Positions 35,891-45,678 of a DNA stretch of 64,000 bases are shown here, piece by piece. Position 1 is the first letter of the stretch; each line of letters begins with the position of its first letter. The DNA is from Mesorhizobium sp. DCY119 (lineage in GTDB: Bacteria > Pseudomonadota > Alphaproteobacteria > Rhizobiales > Rhizobiaceae). A program made the position numbers and the translations under genes. Below the pieces are notes generated by a model. It saw only the letters and a list, made by a program, of their open reading frames with translations, searched no databases and was not told the DNA's origin. Location of the stretch: assembly GCF_003590645.1 (NCBI RefSeq), contig NZ_CP031834.1, forward strand, positions 4,670,001-4,734,000, given 5' to 3'.

Positions 35891-36631
35891 CTAAAGCGAA
35901 GAATTGTTCAGCGTCTGGTCGAGGCCAGGCAAATGAATGCCACATTCGGTTTTTGCCTGTCCAGCCCAGCGGCCGCTACGTGCATCCTCGCCCGGCTTGA
36001 CGGGCTGCGTGCAGGGAAAGCAGCCGATCGACAAATAGCCATAGGCGACGAGCGGGTTCTCGCGCAGCTTGTGGCTGCGCATGTAGTCGGCCAGATCGCC
36101 GGTGGTCCAGCGTGCAAGCGGGTTAATGCGGATGCGCGGGCCGACGGCCTCGAAGGCGGGCAGCGCCTGCCGGGTCGCCGCCTGGAACCGCTTTCGCCCG
36201 GTGAACCAGGCCCGGAAAGGCTCGACACCCCGCGCCATCGGCTCAACCTTGCGGATGGCGCAACAGGCCTCGGTGTCCGTCTGGTGAAGCAGCCCGGTAG
36301 GGTCATGACTGTCGAGCGCTGCCTGCTCCGGCGTGATGATGCGCACGTCGGTCAAGCCGAAGTCGGCAACCAGGGCGTCGCGATAGTCCAGCGTCTCGCC
36401 GAAATGCTTGCCTGTATCCAAGAAGATGATCGGAACGGTGCGGTCGACAGCGGCAATCATGTGCAGAAGCACTGCCGAATCCGCGCCAAACGACGACACC
36501 GCCGCAACGCCGCGCGCAAAATGGTCGATCACCGAATGCTCGATGATCTCCAGCGGGGTCAGTTCGCCATAGAGCCTTTCAAGCGAGGCAGCCGTGGCTT
36601 CCGCGTCAAGCGGCCTTGGCTTCGCTGCCAT
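35891..36631 (-). CDS. cysH: adenylyl-sulfate (APS) reductase, CysH family
   Basis: A 246-residue enzyme that reduces activated sulfate to sulfite with thioredoxin. SSFGADSAVLL (46-56) is the P-loop-like site, and C230 in TECGIH is the catalytic cysteine. C123-C124 and C204-x2-C207 form the [4Fe-4S] ligands, a set that marks APS rather than PAPS reductases; this fits rhizobial enzymes. The ATG at 36631 overlaps the end of cysI by 26 bases, so the two are coupled. The open frame upstream of it lies antisense-free inside cysI and is not family-like. Confidence 0.94.
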   Translation of the reverse strand: MAAKPRPLDAEATAASLERLYGELTPLEIIEHSVIDHFARGVAAVSSFGADSAVLLHMIAAVDRTVPIIFLDTGKHFGETLDYRDALVADFGLTDVRIITPEQAALDSHDPTGLLHQTDTEACCAIRKVEPMARGVEPFRAWFTGRKRFQAATRQALPAFEAVGPRIRINPLARWTTGDLADYMRSHKLRENPLVAYGYLSIGCFPCTQPVKPGEDARSGRWAGQAKTECGIHLPGLDQTLNNSSL

Positions 36632-38276
36632 AGAGCGCCTCCTTGAACGGCGCGGCACCGACACGGCGATAGGCGTCGATGAACTTCTCAGTCCGGTCGT
36701 TCCGTATGCGCAGATAGGTGTCCACCACCGTTTCGATAGCGTCGGTGATCTCCTCCGGGCCGAAGCCACGGCCGACGATCTCGCCGATCGAGGTGTGCTC
36801 GTCACCCGAGCCGCCAAGCGTAACCTGATAGAGCTCCGCGCCCTTCTTCTCGACGCCGAGGATGCCGATATGGCCGACATGGTGATGGCCGCAGGCGTTG
36901 ATGCAACCGGAAATCTTGAGCTTCAGCTCACCGATGTCGCGCTGGCGTTCCAGCGAGGCGAAGCGCCGCGAAATCTCCTGCGCGACCGGGATCGAACGGG
37001 CGTTGGCAAGCGCGCAATAGTCGAGGCCCGGGCACGCGATGATATCGGTGATAAGGTTCGAGTTGGCGGTCGCCAGATCGATCTCGACCAGCGCATCATA
37101 GACGGCCTTCAAGTCGGCGCGGGCGACATGCGGCAGGATCAGGTTCTGCTCATGGCTGACACGCAGTTCGTCGAAAGCATATTTTTCGGCGATGTCGGCA
37201 ACGGCTTCCATCTGGCTGTCGGTCGCATCGCCCGGAGCTTCGCCGATACCTTTCAGCGAGATCGTGACGGCGGCATAATCCGGGTTCTTGTGGGTAAGCA
37301 CGTTCTGATCGAGCCACTCGCCGAAGCTGCGGCTGTCGAGGCGCGCGGTCTTCACCGCCTCGTCGCCTTCCGGGCGCGCAACGAGCGCCGGCGGAGCGAA
37401 ATAGGCCTCGATGGCGCGGACATCAGCTTCCGGCAGCTTGAGTTCGCCGTCCTTCAGCGCTTCCCACTCGGCCTCGACCTGGCGGGTCAGTTCCTCGACG
37501 CCGGTCTCGTGGACGAGGATTTTGATGCGCGCCTTGTATTTGTTGTCGCGGCGGCCGTTGAGGTTGTAAACGCGCAGGATCGCGGTCGTGTAGGACAGCA
37601 GATGCTCTTCCGGCAGGAAGTCGCGGATCTTCTTGGCGATCATCGGCGTGCGGCCCTGCCCGCCACCGACATAGACGGCAAAGCCGAGTTCGCCCTTCTC
37701 GTTCTTCTTCAGATGCAGGCCGATGTCGTGCACTTGGATGGCGGCGCGATCACGCTCGGCGCCCGTCACCGCAATCTTGAACTTGCGCGGCAGATAAGAA
37801 AACTCAGGATGCACCGAGGACCATTGGCGCAGGATTTCCGCATAGGGGCGCGGATCGGCGACCTCGTCGGCGGCAGCGGCGGCGAAGTGGTCGGCCGTCA
37901 CATTGCGAATGCAGTTGCCCGAGGTCTGGATCGCATGCATCTCCACGCTTGCGAGATCGGCAAGGATCGCCGGCATGTCGGACAGAGCCGGCCAGTTGTA
38001 CTGGATGTTCTGGCGCGTGGTGAAGTGGCCGTAGCCCTTGTCATATTTGCGCGCGATGTGAGCCAGCATGCGCAGCTGGCGCGAATTCAGCGTACCGTAA
38101 GGGATCGCCACGCGCAGCATATAGGCGTGGAGCTGGAGATAGACGCCGTTCATCAGCCGCAGCGGCCGGAACTGATCCTCGGTGATCTCACCAGCCAGAC
38201 GCCGCTCCACCTGGTCGGTGAACTCGGCGACCCGGGCTTTTACGAAATCGTGGTCGAACTCGTCGTAGCGATACAT
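36606..38276 (-). CDS. cysI: nitrite/sulfite reductase hemoprotein subunit
   Basis: A 556-residue siroheme enzyme that reduces sulfite to sulfide with six electrons. The duplicated ferrite-like halves are seen; the [4Fe-4S]-siroheme cysteines are C-x5-C in CPGLDYC and C-x3-C in SGCINACGHHHVGHIG. TSGNCIRNVTADHF binds siroheme/substrate in the first half. It is the single-subunit type, likely ferredoxin-dependent, as no cysJ flavoprotein is present. DUF2849 lies 35 bases upstream. Confidence 0.94.
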   Translation of the reverse strand: MYRYDEFDHDFVKARVAEFTDQVERRLAGEITEDQFRPLRLMNGVYLQLHAYMLRVAIPYGTLNSRQLRMLAHIARKYDKGYGHFTTRQNIQYNWPALSDMPAILADLASVEMHAIQTSGNCIRNVTADHFAAAAADEVADPRPYAEILRQWSSVHPEFSYLPRKFKIAVTGAERDRAAIQVHDIGLHLKKNEKGELGFAVYVGGGQGRTPMIAKKIRDFLPEEHLLSYTTAILRVYNLNGRRDNKYKARIKILVHETGVEELTRQVEAEWEALKDGELKLPEADVRAIEAYFAPPALVARPEGDEAVKTARLDSRSFGEWLDQNVLTHKNPDYAAVTISLKGIGEAPGDATDSQMEAVADIAEKYAFDELRVSHEQNLILPHVARADLKAVYDALVEIDLATANSNLITDIIACPGLDYCALANARSIPVAQEISRRFASLERQRDIGELKLKISGCINACGHHHVGHIGILGVEKKGAELYQVTLGGSGDEHTSIGEIVGRGFGPEEITDAIETVVDTYLRIRNDRTEKFIDAYRRVGAAPFKEALYGSEAKAA

Positions 38277-38311
38277 CGTCTTCGTCTTTCAGGGCCCGTC
38301 GGCCCGTTCCA

Positions 38312-38620
38312 TCATGCCGCGCGGGAAACCGCCGGGCGTGCCTGCTTGCCAAGATCGTTGCGGTTTGTCGGGCCGGCGGCCCTGATCTGCTCGCGCAGGC
38401 GTGTCGGGCGGATTTCGCCGTCGATCAACTGCACGTCGATGAGATTGACATCGACCACCTCATTGTTGGCGAGGCCGGCATGACCGATGGCTTCAAGCCT
38501 CTCCTCGCCCGCCTTGTCGCTGGCGATCTCGGAATGATCGATCGTCTCGGCCCAGCGATGGTCGGTCGAGAACCACACGGCCTCGCCGTCGGTGAGGCGA
38601 TTTGCGGTGAGTATCTTCAT
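38312..38620 (-). CDS. DUF2849 family protein, sulfur assimilation cluster
   Basis: A 102-residue protein with TANRLTDGEAVWFSTDHRWAE near the start and VVDVNLIDVQLIDGEIRPTRLRE in the middle (each shown in part), the DUF2849 pattern. No cofactor motif or membrane segment. It lies between cysG and cysI and overlaps the end of cysG by 4 bases, so translation is coupled. In alphaproteobacteria the family occurs nearly only in this position, which argues for a role in siroheme delivery or sulfite reductase function; that is inference. Confidence 0.88.
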   Translation of the reverse strand: MKILTANRLTDGEAVWFSTDHRWAETIDHSEIASDKAGEERLEAIGHAGLANNEVVDVNLIDVQLIDGEIRPTRLREQIRAAGPTNRNDLGKQARPAVSRAA

Positions 38621-40065
38621 GCTACGGTCTCCCCGGTTCTTGCGGCCGCGCCGATATGGCGCTGGGCGGCGAGCGGTTCAGATTTCTCGAAATTGGCGCC
38701 AGCAACGGCATCGCCGATGATGGTCATGACCGGCCCGGTCAGATCGGTGCGATCTTCCAGTGACGGCAGATCGGCCAGCGTGCCGTGAAATTTGCGGCGG
38801 CTGGTGAGGCTGGCATTTTCCACCACGGCAACGGCGGTGTCGGGCGAAAGCCCGGCGGCGATCAGGCGCGATGCAACATCGGCAGCGACCGAACGGCCCA
38901 TATAGACGGCGACGGTCGCACCGGAGATCGCAAGCTTCGCCCAATCCGGCAGGGACTTGCCCTTGAGATCGTGACCGGTGGTGAAGACCATCGACGAGGT
39001 GACACCGCGCAGCGTCAGCGGCAGTTCGAAATCGGCGGCGGCGGCAAAGGCGGCGGTGACGCCCGGAACGACCTCATAGGAGATTCCGGCGTCGCGCAGG
39101 GCCTGCATCTCCTCGCCGGCGCGGCCGAACACAAGCGGATCGCCGGACTTCAGCCGCACGACGCGTTTGCCCTCACGGCCGAGACTGACCAGCAGATCGT
39201 TGATCTCGGCCTGCGACTTGGAATGGCAGCCCTTGCGCTTGCCGACCGGCAGGCGCTCGGCGTCACGGCGGCCCATGGCGACCACAGCTTCCGGAACCAG
39301 CGCGTCGTAGACGATGACGTCGGCTTCCATCAGGTGGCGATGCGCGCGCAGCGTCAGCAAATCTTCAGCGCCGGGGCCGGCGCCGACCAGGGCGATATGG
39401 CCTTCGATTGGCTCCTGACGGCGGAGCAGCGCGGAGGCAACCTCTCGCGCTTCTTCAGGCTGTCCGTTTTCGAGAGCGCGCGCAGGTGCGCCGGAAAAGA
39501 ACTCATTCCAGAAACGGCGGCGCGGACTGCCCTTCGGCAGGAATTTTTCTGCGCCCTCGCGAAACGAAGCTGCCAGCACCGCCAGCGAACCAAGCGAGGG
39601 CGACAGCATGCGGTCGATCTTCGAGCGCACCATCTGGGCAAGCACAGGCCCGGCGCCTTCCGTGCCGATCGCCACCGCAAGCGGTGCGCGGTTGACAAGA
39701 GCGGGTGTGAAGAAATCGCAAAGCTCCGGGCGGTCGACGGCATTGACCGGGATGCCAAAACGACGCGCGTCATCGGAAATCAGCCGGTCCTGATCGGCAT
39801 CGCCCGTGGCGGCGAAGACAAGAACCGCGCCGTCGAGATAAGCAGGATCGTAGAGCGCGTTTATGTGCCCGGCATTGTTGGCGGCTGTCCAGTCGGCCAG
39901 CTCTGGCTCGACATGATCCGAAACGATCACCAGCCTGGCGCTCGACTGGCCTAGCAAGCGCGCCTTGGCCAGCGCCTCGTCACCGCCGCCGACGATGACC
40001 ACAGCTTCGCCCTCGACCCGCATGAAAACGGGGAACGCGTTGAGCTTGGCAGACGGCTGCGACAT
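38617..40065 (-). CDS. cysG: siroheme synthase (trifunctional)
   Basis: A 482-residue fusion. Residues 1-205 are the precorrin-2 dehydrogenase/ferrochelatase (EAVVIVGGGDEALAKARLL as NAD site), and 215-460 the uroporphyrinogen-III C-methyltransferase (VALVGAGPGAEDLLTLRAHR, VVRLKSGDPLVFGRAGEE, AAAADFELPLTLRG). It makes siroheme for CysI. It is the first gene of the cys run; the 590-base region upstream should hold its promoter. Confidence 0.94.
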   Translation of the reverse strand: MSQPSAKLNAFPVFMRVEGEAVVIVGGGDEALAKARLLGQSSARLVIVSDHVEPELADWTAANNAGHINALYDPAYLDGAVLVFAATGDADQDRLISDDARRFGIPVNAVDRPELCDFFTPALVNRAPLAVAIGTEGAGPVLAQMVRSKIDRMLSPSLGSLAVLAASFREGAEKFLPKGSPRRRFWNEFFSGAPARALENGQPEEAREVASALLRRQEPIEGHIALVGAGPGAEDLLTLRAHRHLMEADVIVYDALVPEAVVAMGRRDAERLPVGKRKGCHSKSQAEINDLLVSLGREGKRVVRLKSGDPLVFGRAGEEMQALRDAGISYEVVPGVTAAFAAAADFELPLTLRGVTSSMVFTTGHDLKGKSLPDWAKLAISGATVAVYMGRSVAADVASRLIAAGLSPDTAVAVVENASLTSRRKFHGTLADLPSLEDRTDLTGPVMTIIGDAVAGANFEKSEPLAAQRHIGAAARTGETVA

Positions 40066-40655
40066 GGTGAGCGGGGTTCCTGAATTGTGCCTTAGATATT
40101 TAGCGCTCAGGCCCGAAATTCAGAAGGAATGCACTCGCGCGGCCATTCGACAGAAGCAATCTCTTTTCTGCCAACCTGCAGATCGAAAGAAAAATAATCC
40201 TCATCTTTCGGGCGGCATCACCGGCGGCGAAGACTTTGCTGCACGGCAAGCTTCGTGCTCACACCGCGGTCTTCTCCGTCGGATATTGGAAAATCAATCT
40301 TGAGTGCTCGATTTTCCGGAAGATTTTTTCCAAGGGGACCACGCCAGAAGGCACTGGATCTGACGTACCTCCGCCAACAAATGAAATGGCTACATTCTAA
40401 ATTCTACCTTTTTTATAGAATTTAGAGAGCCGTCGCGACGGTGTGGTTGGTTCTTCGAACCGCTCCAAGATTCCAACATGCTTTTCACCCCAGCGCAGCT
40501 TGTCCTTCATTTTCATCGAAAAGTTGGATTTCAAAGAAGATTCATGGACTTGTGGGGTTGCGAGAAAGGCACCCACTCACCCATATTGAAATCGGAGCGG
40601 CTTTCGCCGGTCCGATCCCATTTTGTTTAGTTTTTTGGAAGGCGACCCCCGAACA
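40066..40655. promoter_or_regulatory. 590-base divergent region with a perfect AT-rich palindrome
   Basis: No credible gene. The region between cysG and the antiporter gene is clearly less GC-rich than the surroundings. CTAAATTCTA (40397-40406) and TAGAATTTAG (40416-40425) are perfect 10-base arms separated by nine bases (CCTTTTTTA), about 330 bases from cysG and 230 from the antiporter. It could be an operator or, on the plus strand, a hairpin. The run AAGAAAAATAATCC (40188-40201) is the most AT-rich stretch nearer cysG. Confidence 0.5.
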
Positions 40656-42566
40656 ATGCCGCATGACACGCCCCTCATCGCAACTATCGTCGCCGGTCTG
40701 GGGCTGGCTTTTGTTTTCGGCGCATTGGCAAATCGATTTCGCATCCCACCGCTGGTCGGCTACCTGATCGCGGGCGTACTGGTTGGCCCGAACACACCCG
40801 GCTTCGTCGCCGACCAGAGCCTGGCACTGGAACTCGCCGAGATCGGCGTCATCCTGCTGATGTTCGGCGTCGGCCTGCATTTTTCGCTGAAAGACCTTCT
40901 CTCTGTCCGCGCCATCGCCGTGCCCGGCGCAATCGTGCAGATTGCTTTCGCAACAGCACTCGGCGCGGCACTCTCGTGGCTGATGGGCTGGACACTCGGC
41001 GCCGGGCTTGTCTTCGGTCTGGCGCTATCTGTCGCCAGTACCGTCGTTCTGCTGCGTGCGCTGCAGGAACGGCGCATGATCGAGACGGAGCGCGGGCGCA
41101 TCGCCGTCGGCTGGCTCATCGTCGAGGATCTGGCGATGGTGCTGGCGCTAGTGTTGCTGCCAGCACTTGCGGGCGTGCTGGGCGGGCAGGAACAGGCGGC
41201 TGAACACGCCAGCAGCCTTCTCTCATTGCAGTTCGATCTCGGGCTGTGGGGCGTGGTCGGTGTGACACTGGCCAAGGTTGCGGCCTTCGTGCTGGTCATG
41301 GTCATCGTCGGACGCCGGGTCATTCCCTGGATCCTGCATTACGTCGCCCATACCGGCTCGCGCGAACTGTTCCGGCTAGCGGTGCTGGCCATCGCGCTGG
41401 GTGTTGCCTTCGGTGCCGCAAAGCTGTTCGGCGTCTCGCTGGCGCTCGGCGCGTTCTTCGCCGGCATGATCATGAGCGAATCCGAACTCAGCCATCAGGC
41501 AGCCGAAGAGTCGCTGCCGCTGCGCGACGCGTTCTCGGTGCTGTTCTTCGTCTCGGTCGGCATGCTGTTCGACCCGGCCAGCCTGATCGAGAACACCTGG
41601 CCCATTCTGGCGACGCTGTTCATCATCGTCATCGGCAAGTCGGTGGCCGCCTACCTCATCGTCATCGCTTTCGGCTATCCGATCGCAACGGCGCTCATAA
41701 TCTCGGCAAGCCTGGCGCAGATAGGCGAGTTCTCCTTCATCCTTGCCGAACTCGGCGTCGGGCTGGACCTCCTGCCTGAGCAAGGACGAGACCTGATCCT
41801 GGCCGGCGCGATCCTGTCCATCGTGCTGAACCCGCTGGTCTTTGCCGGCGTGGAAAGACTGAAACCCTGGCTCGAAAAACGTTCCGGCAAGACTCCAGCT
41901 GCACCTGAAACCAAGCCGATTGGTCCGGCGACGGAACCCGGTGTCGTTGCCACTGCTGCGCCAGTTTCAGCCAAGGCGGATGCGGACCTGCCGCCCGCAA
42001 CCAAGCTTACTGACCATACGATCCTGATCGGCTACGGCCGTGTCGGCAGCCTTGTCGGCAAATCCCTGAAGGAGGCGGGCCTGCCGTTCCTCGTCATCGA
42101 GGATGCGGACAAGACATTGGCCAAGCTCCACGCCGAGGGCATCGAAACCGTTGCAGGCAATGCCGCAAACAGCAACGTCTTCGCTTCGGCCAATGCCGCT
42201 GGTGCAACACGGCTGATCCTGGCCATTCCCAACGCTTTCGAAGCGGGTCAGATCATCCTGCGCGCTCGCGCTGCAAATCCGGAAATCCGGATCATCTCGC
42301 GCGCGCACTCCGACGCCGAGGTCGATCATCTGACCGGATTGGGTGCCGATGTCGTCATCATGGGCGAGCGCGAGGTCGCGCGCGGCATCGTCGAGCAGGT
42401 CGTGAAGGACTCGACCAAGGACGATCCGCGCCCGCCGCTCGCCGGGCCGTTGACGTCGGATAGTCCTTTGACCGAGTTGAAAGGTTTTAAGCCGAGCGAC
42501 GACGCCAAAACGGATGAAATCCAGACCGGCGAAGAGCCGGTTGCCGAGGACAAGCCGAAGGATTAA
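40656..42566 (+). CDS. CPA2 family K+/H+ antiporter with TrkA-N domain (KefB/YbaL-like)
   Basis: A 636-residue protein. Residues 1-400 are the membrane part with about 12 helices (PPLVGYLIAGVLVGP, LFGVSLALGAFFAGMIMSES, IVLNPLVF), residues 440-560 a RCK/TrkA-N domain (TILIGYGRVGSLVGKSL). It is closest to YbaL/KefB-type antiporters that export potassium in exchange for protons. The 30-residue linker (402-440) and the last 45 residues are low-complexity. ATG at 40656 chosen, since the 11 codons upstream are not family-like. Confidence 0.9.
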   Translation: MPHDTPLIATIVAGLGLAFVFGALANRFRIPPLVGYLIAGVLVGPNTPGFVADQSLALELAEIGVILLMFGVGLHFSLKDLLSVRAIAVPGAIVQIAFATALGAALSWLMGWTLGAGLVFGLALSVASTVVLLRALQERRMIETERGRIAVGWLIVEDLAMVLALVLLPALAGVLGGQEQAAEHASSLLSLQFDLGLWGVVGVTLAKVAAFVLVMVIVGRRVIPWILHYVAHTGSRELFRLAVLAIALGVAFGAAKLFGVSLALGAFFAGMIMSESELSHQAAEESLPLRDAFSVLFFVSVGMLFDPASLIENTWPILATLFIIVIGKSVAAYLIVIAFGYPIATALIISASLAQIGEFSFILAELGVGLDLLPEQGRDLILAGAILSIVLNPLVFAGVERLKPWLEKRSGKTPAAPETKPIGPATEPGVVATAAPVSAKADADLPPATKLTDHTILIGYGRVGSLVGKSLKEAGLPFLVIEDADKTLAKLHAEGIETVAGNAANSNVFASANAAGATRLILAIPNAFEAGQIILRARAANPEIRIISRAHSDAEVDHLTGLGADVVIMGEREVARGIVEQVVKDSTKDDPRPPLAGPLTSDSPLTELKGFKPSDDAKTDEIQTGEEPVAEDKPKD

Positions 42567-42585
42567 TTGCGGTTAGCGATGGCGG

Positions 42586-43335
42586 TCAGACGTGCTGGCC
42601 GCCATTGATGTGGATTTCCGAACCGGTCACGTAGGACGCCTGGGTCGAGCACAGGAAGAAGATGATGTCGGCGATTTCCGATGTCGAGCCGAGCCGGCGC
42701 AACGGGATCGTCTCGACGATCTTCTCGGTGCCGGGCGACAGGATCGCCGTGTCGATTTCGCCCGGTGCGATGGCATTGACGCGAATGCCGTGCGGGCCGA
42801 AGTCGTGCGCCATCTCACGCGTCAGCGAGCCAAGCGCGGCCTTCGACGTGGCGTAGGACGTTCCCGCGAAGGGGTGCACGCGTGTACCGGCGATCGAGGT
42901 GACATTGACGATCGAACCCTTGGCCGCCGCCAATTCCCTAAACAGGCCGCGCGCCAACATGATTGGCGCGAAGAAATTCACCTGAAAGACATCGCGCCAG
43001 ACATGCATCGGCGTGTCGATGGAGTTCATGCGGCTGCCGTCTTTCAGCTTGGGCGAGATACCGGCATTGTTGACCAGCGCATGAAGCTGCCCACCATGGG
43101 CCTCGAGCCGGTGGCGGATTTCGGATACGGCAATGCCAACGTCTTCCTGGTCGGCGAGGTCAACCTTGATGTGGTCTTCAGGCCCAGCCGGCCATGGACA
43201 ATCCTCGGCAAAGGCCTGGCGCGAACAGGTGATGACGCGCCAGCCCTCGCGGGAAAAGCGCTTGACGGTGGCATGCCCAATCCCGCGGCTGGCGCCGGTG
43301 AGAACGATCGTCTTTCGTGTATCGGCTACAGCCAT
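42586..43335 (-). CDS. short-chain dehydrogenase/reductase
   Basis: A 249-residue NAD(P)-dependent oxidoreductase. TGASRGIG at 13-20 is the cofactor loop, NNAGIS follows, and the active site is S147, Y161 and K165 (GTSYATSKAAL). INGGQHV ends the protein as in FabG-type enzymes. Many family members reduce 3-oxoacyl groups, sugars or steroids; substrate unknown. It converges with the antiporter gene (19-base gap). Confidence 0.9.
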   Translation of the reverse strand: MAVADTRKTIVLTGASRGIGHATVKRFSREGWRVITCSRQAFAEDCPWPAGPEDHIKVDLADQEDVGIAVSEIRHRLEAHGGQLHALVNNAGISPKLKDGSRMNSIDTPMHVWRDVFQVNFFAPIMLARGLFRELAAAKGSIVNVTSIAGTRVHPFAGTSYATSKAALGSLTREMAHDFGPHGIRVNAIAPGEIDTAILSPGTEKIVETIPLRRLGSTSEIADIIFFLCSTQASYVTGSEIHINGGQHV

Positions 43336-43425
43336 TGCGTGATCTCCAAGCCCGCTATGTAATGGATGAAGATCGCGCTGGCCAGCGGCGACGTGGCCGC
43401 AGGGCAGACGAATAATCGGCGAAGA

Positions 43426-45678
43426 TCAGTTACCCATGATCACGTCGAGGATCGACGTCTGCCGCCTGACCACCGGCCCACCCACGTCAGCCTGCGGAAC
43501 AGGTCGGCGGCCGATCGAAGCGGTCGGCGGTTCCTGCGGCATGGGTACGAAGCCTGTGTCGCCATCGGCAGCACCGACATCATCCATGGGAAGGTTCCGG
43601 CTGACGGGCGAAGGCGCCGGCGCAGCCGCCGGATGGTCTGGCTCCTCGACGCTCGCCATCGGCACGGAACCAGGTTCTGCCTGTGGCACGGATTTCCATG
43701 TTCCCGGCAGCGGCGCGACAGGCACACCCTCATGCGCGGCCACCATGAATTCGTGCCATGCCTGAGCGGGCAGCGCACCGCCGGTCACCTTCTTCATCGG
43801 CTTGCCGTCGTCATTGCCGAACCACACGCCGGTCGTCAGGTTGGCGGTGTAGCCGACGAACCAGGCATCGCGCGAGTTCTGGCTGGTTCCGGTCTTGCCG
43901 GCAGACGGCCAGTTGAAGGCAGCCTTTTTGGCGGTGCCGACCTCGACCGTTCCGGTCATCATCGAATTCATCATGCCAACGATTTCGGGGCGAACGACGC
44001 GCGGTGCGTTGCCGCCGGCGCCTTCGTAAAGCACTTCGCCGGCAGTCGTGGTGATGCGCTGGATGAAATGGACCTCGGGCTTGTAACCGCCATTGGCAAA
44101 GGGCACATAGGCGGCCGTCAGTTCCAGCGGCGTGACCTCGGAAGTGCCGAGCGCGATCGAGGTGTTCGCCTGAAGCTGCGATTCGATGCCCATGCGATGG
44201 GCGACTTCGATCACCGCATCAGGTCCGACTTCCATGGTCAGCTGGGCGGCAACCGAATTCAGCGATTTCGCCAGCGCGGTTGCCAGCGTGACGCGGCCAA
44301 AATATTTGCCGTTGTAATTATCGGGCTTCCATTTGCCGATGCTGATCGGCGCATCGTTGCGGATGCTGTCGGGCGTGCGGCCTGCCTCAAGGGCGGCCAG
44401 ATAGACGAACGGCTTGAAGGCCGAGCCGGGCTGACGGCGCGCTTCTGCGGCACGGTCGAACTGGCTGTTGGCATAGTCGTAGCCGCCGACCATCGCACGC
44501 ACCGCACCTGAGTTGTCGATCGACACAAGTGCGCCCTGGCTGACGCTCAGCTTCTCGCCGTTCTCGTCGATCAGGCGGCGGATGGATTTCTCCGCGAGAT
44601 CCTGCAAGGTCAGGTCGATCGTGGAATCGACAATGATATCCGAGCGCACCTCGCCGATGAGGTTCGGCAGTTCTTCCATGATGCGGTCGGCGACATAATG
44701 TTCGGAACCGGTCCAGTAGGATGCGGCGCGGGTTGCCGGCGCGCTCATCGCGGTCGCCAGTTCCTTCTCGCCGATCATGTTTTCGTCACGCATGGCGGCC
44801 AGCACCAGCTGTGCCCGCGCCTCGGCGGCCTTGGGATCACGCGCCGGCGAAAGCCGGGACGGCGCCTTCAGCAGGCCGGCAAGCAGTGCCGCTTCCGACA
44901 AGGTCACGTCGCGAGCCGACTTGCCGAAGTAGCGCCGAGATGCAGCTTCCACGCCATAGGCGCCCGAGCCGAAATAGACCCGGTTGAGATACATTTCGAG
45001 GATCTGGTCCTTGGTATGCTTCTGCTCCAGCCACAGCGCCAGGAGCACCTCCTGCACCTTGCGCTCGATGGTGCGGTCAGGCTTGAGGAACAGGTTCTTG
45101 GCAAGCTGCTGCGTCAGCGTCGAGCCGCCTTGCGAAAAGCGGCCGCTGGTGAGGTTGCCCAGCAGCGCACGGCCAAGGCCCATCGGGTCTATGCCGAAAT
45201 GCGAGTAAAAGCGGCGATCCTCGATCGCCATCACCGCCTGCGGAATATAGGGCGACATTTCATGCAGGCCGACCGCTTCGCCGCCGGTCATGCCTCGGTT
45301 GGCGAGCAGTTTGCCGTCGACGGAGACGATCTTCACATTGGGTGGGCGATCCGGAATGGCCCATGTCGTGGCGCTCGGCATCTGCGCGCCGTAGTAGACG
45401 ACGATGCCGGCAGCGGCGATACCACCCCACAGCGCCAGCACGAAGCACCAGTAGACTGCGCGCGTCAGCCCGCCAAAAAATCCGCGCCTCGGCTTTTTCC
45501 GGCTGCGACGCGACGGCTGGCCCCTCTCCGCCTTCTCAGCCTTGCGCTTTGCGGCTGGCTGCTTCTTGGCTGAGGGCATGACACGGTCATCTTCGCTGAC
45601 GGAGAAACCGCCCGAAGCCTTGTGCTCGGCGGGTCCGTCAAAAGTCGGTTCGATGCGTGTCGTCGTTCTTTTCGCCAT
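43426..45678 (-). CDS. penicillin-binding protein 1A (bifunctional)
   Basis: A 750-residue peptidoglycan synthase. A basic cytoplasmic tail of about 70 residues and a membrane anchor at about 73-95 lead to the glycosyltransferase (EDRRFYSHFGIDPMGLGRAL, QGGSTLTQQLAKNLFL), then the transpeptidase with SxxK in GSAFKPFVY, SLN in KSLNSVA and KTG in GKTGTSQ. The last 100 residues are proline-rich and poorly ordered. It polymerises and cross-links cell wall strands. It has all catalytic motifs, so it should be active. Confidence 0.94.
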   Translation of the reverse strand: MAKRTTTRIEPTFDGPAEHKASGGFSVSEDDRVMPSAKKQPAAKRKAEKAERGQPSRRSRKKPRRGFFGGLTRAVYWCFVLALWGGIAAAGIVVYYGAQMPSATTWAIPDRPPNVKIVSVDGKLLANRGMTGGEAVGLHEMSPYIPQAVMAIEDRRFYSHFGIDPMGLGRALLGNLTSGRFSQGGSTLTQQLAKNLFLKPDRTIERKVQEVLLALWLEQKHTKDQILEMYLNRVYFGSGAYGVEAASRRYFGKSARDVTLSEAALLAGLLKAPSRLSPARDPKAAEARAQLVLAAMRDENMIGEKELATAMSAPATRAASYWTGSEHYVADRIMEELPNLIGEVRSDIIVDSTIDLTLQDLAEKSIRRLIDENGEKLSVSQGALVSIDNSGAVRAMVGGYDYANSQFDRAAEARRQPGSAFKPFVYLAALEAGRTPDSIRNDAPISIGKWKPDNYNGKYFGRVTLATALAKSLNSVAAQLTMEVGPDAVIEVAHRMGIESQLQANTSIALGTSEVTPLELTAAYVPFANGGYKPEVHFIQRITTTAGEVLYEGAGGNAPRVVRPEIVGMMNSMMTGTVEVGTAKKAAFNWPSAGKTGTSQNSRDAWFVGYTANLTTGVWFGNDDGKPMKKVTGGALPAQAWHEFMVAAHEGVPVAPLPGTWKSVPQAEPGSVPMASVEEPDHPAAAPAPSPVSRNLPMDDVGAADGDTGFVPMPQEPPTASIGRRPVPQADVGGPVVRRQTSILDVIMGN

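Noticed and set aside
36594-38483. A 629-codon plus-strand frame opposite cysI
   Set aside because: It is the shadow of cysI, whose siroheme and iron-sulfur motifs are intact; no domain in the antisense product. Similar shadows lie opposite rpoN (16904-18484) and the dehydrogenase/GntR genes (58493-60352).
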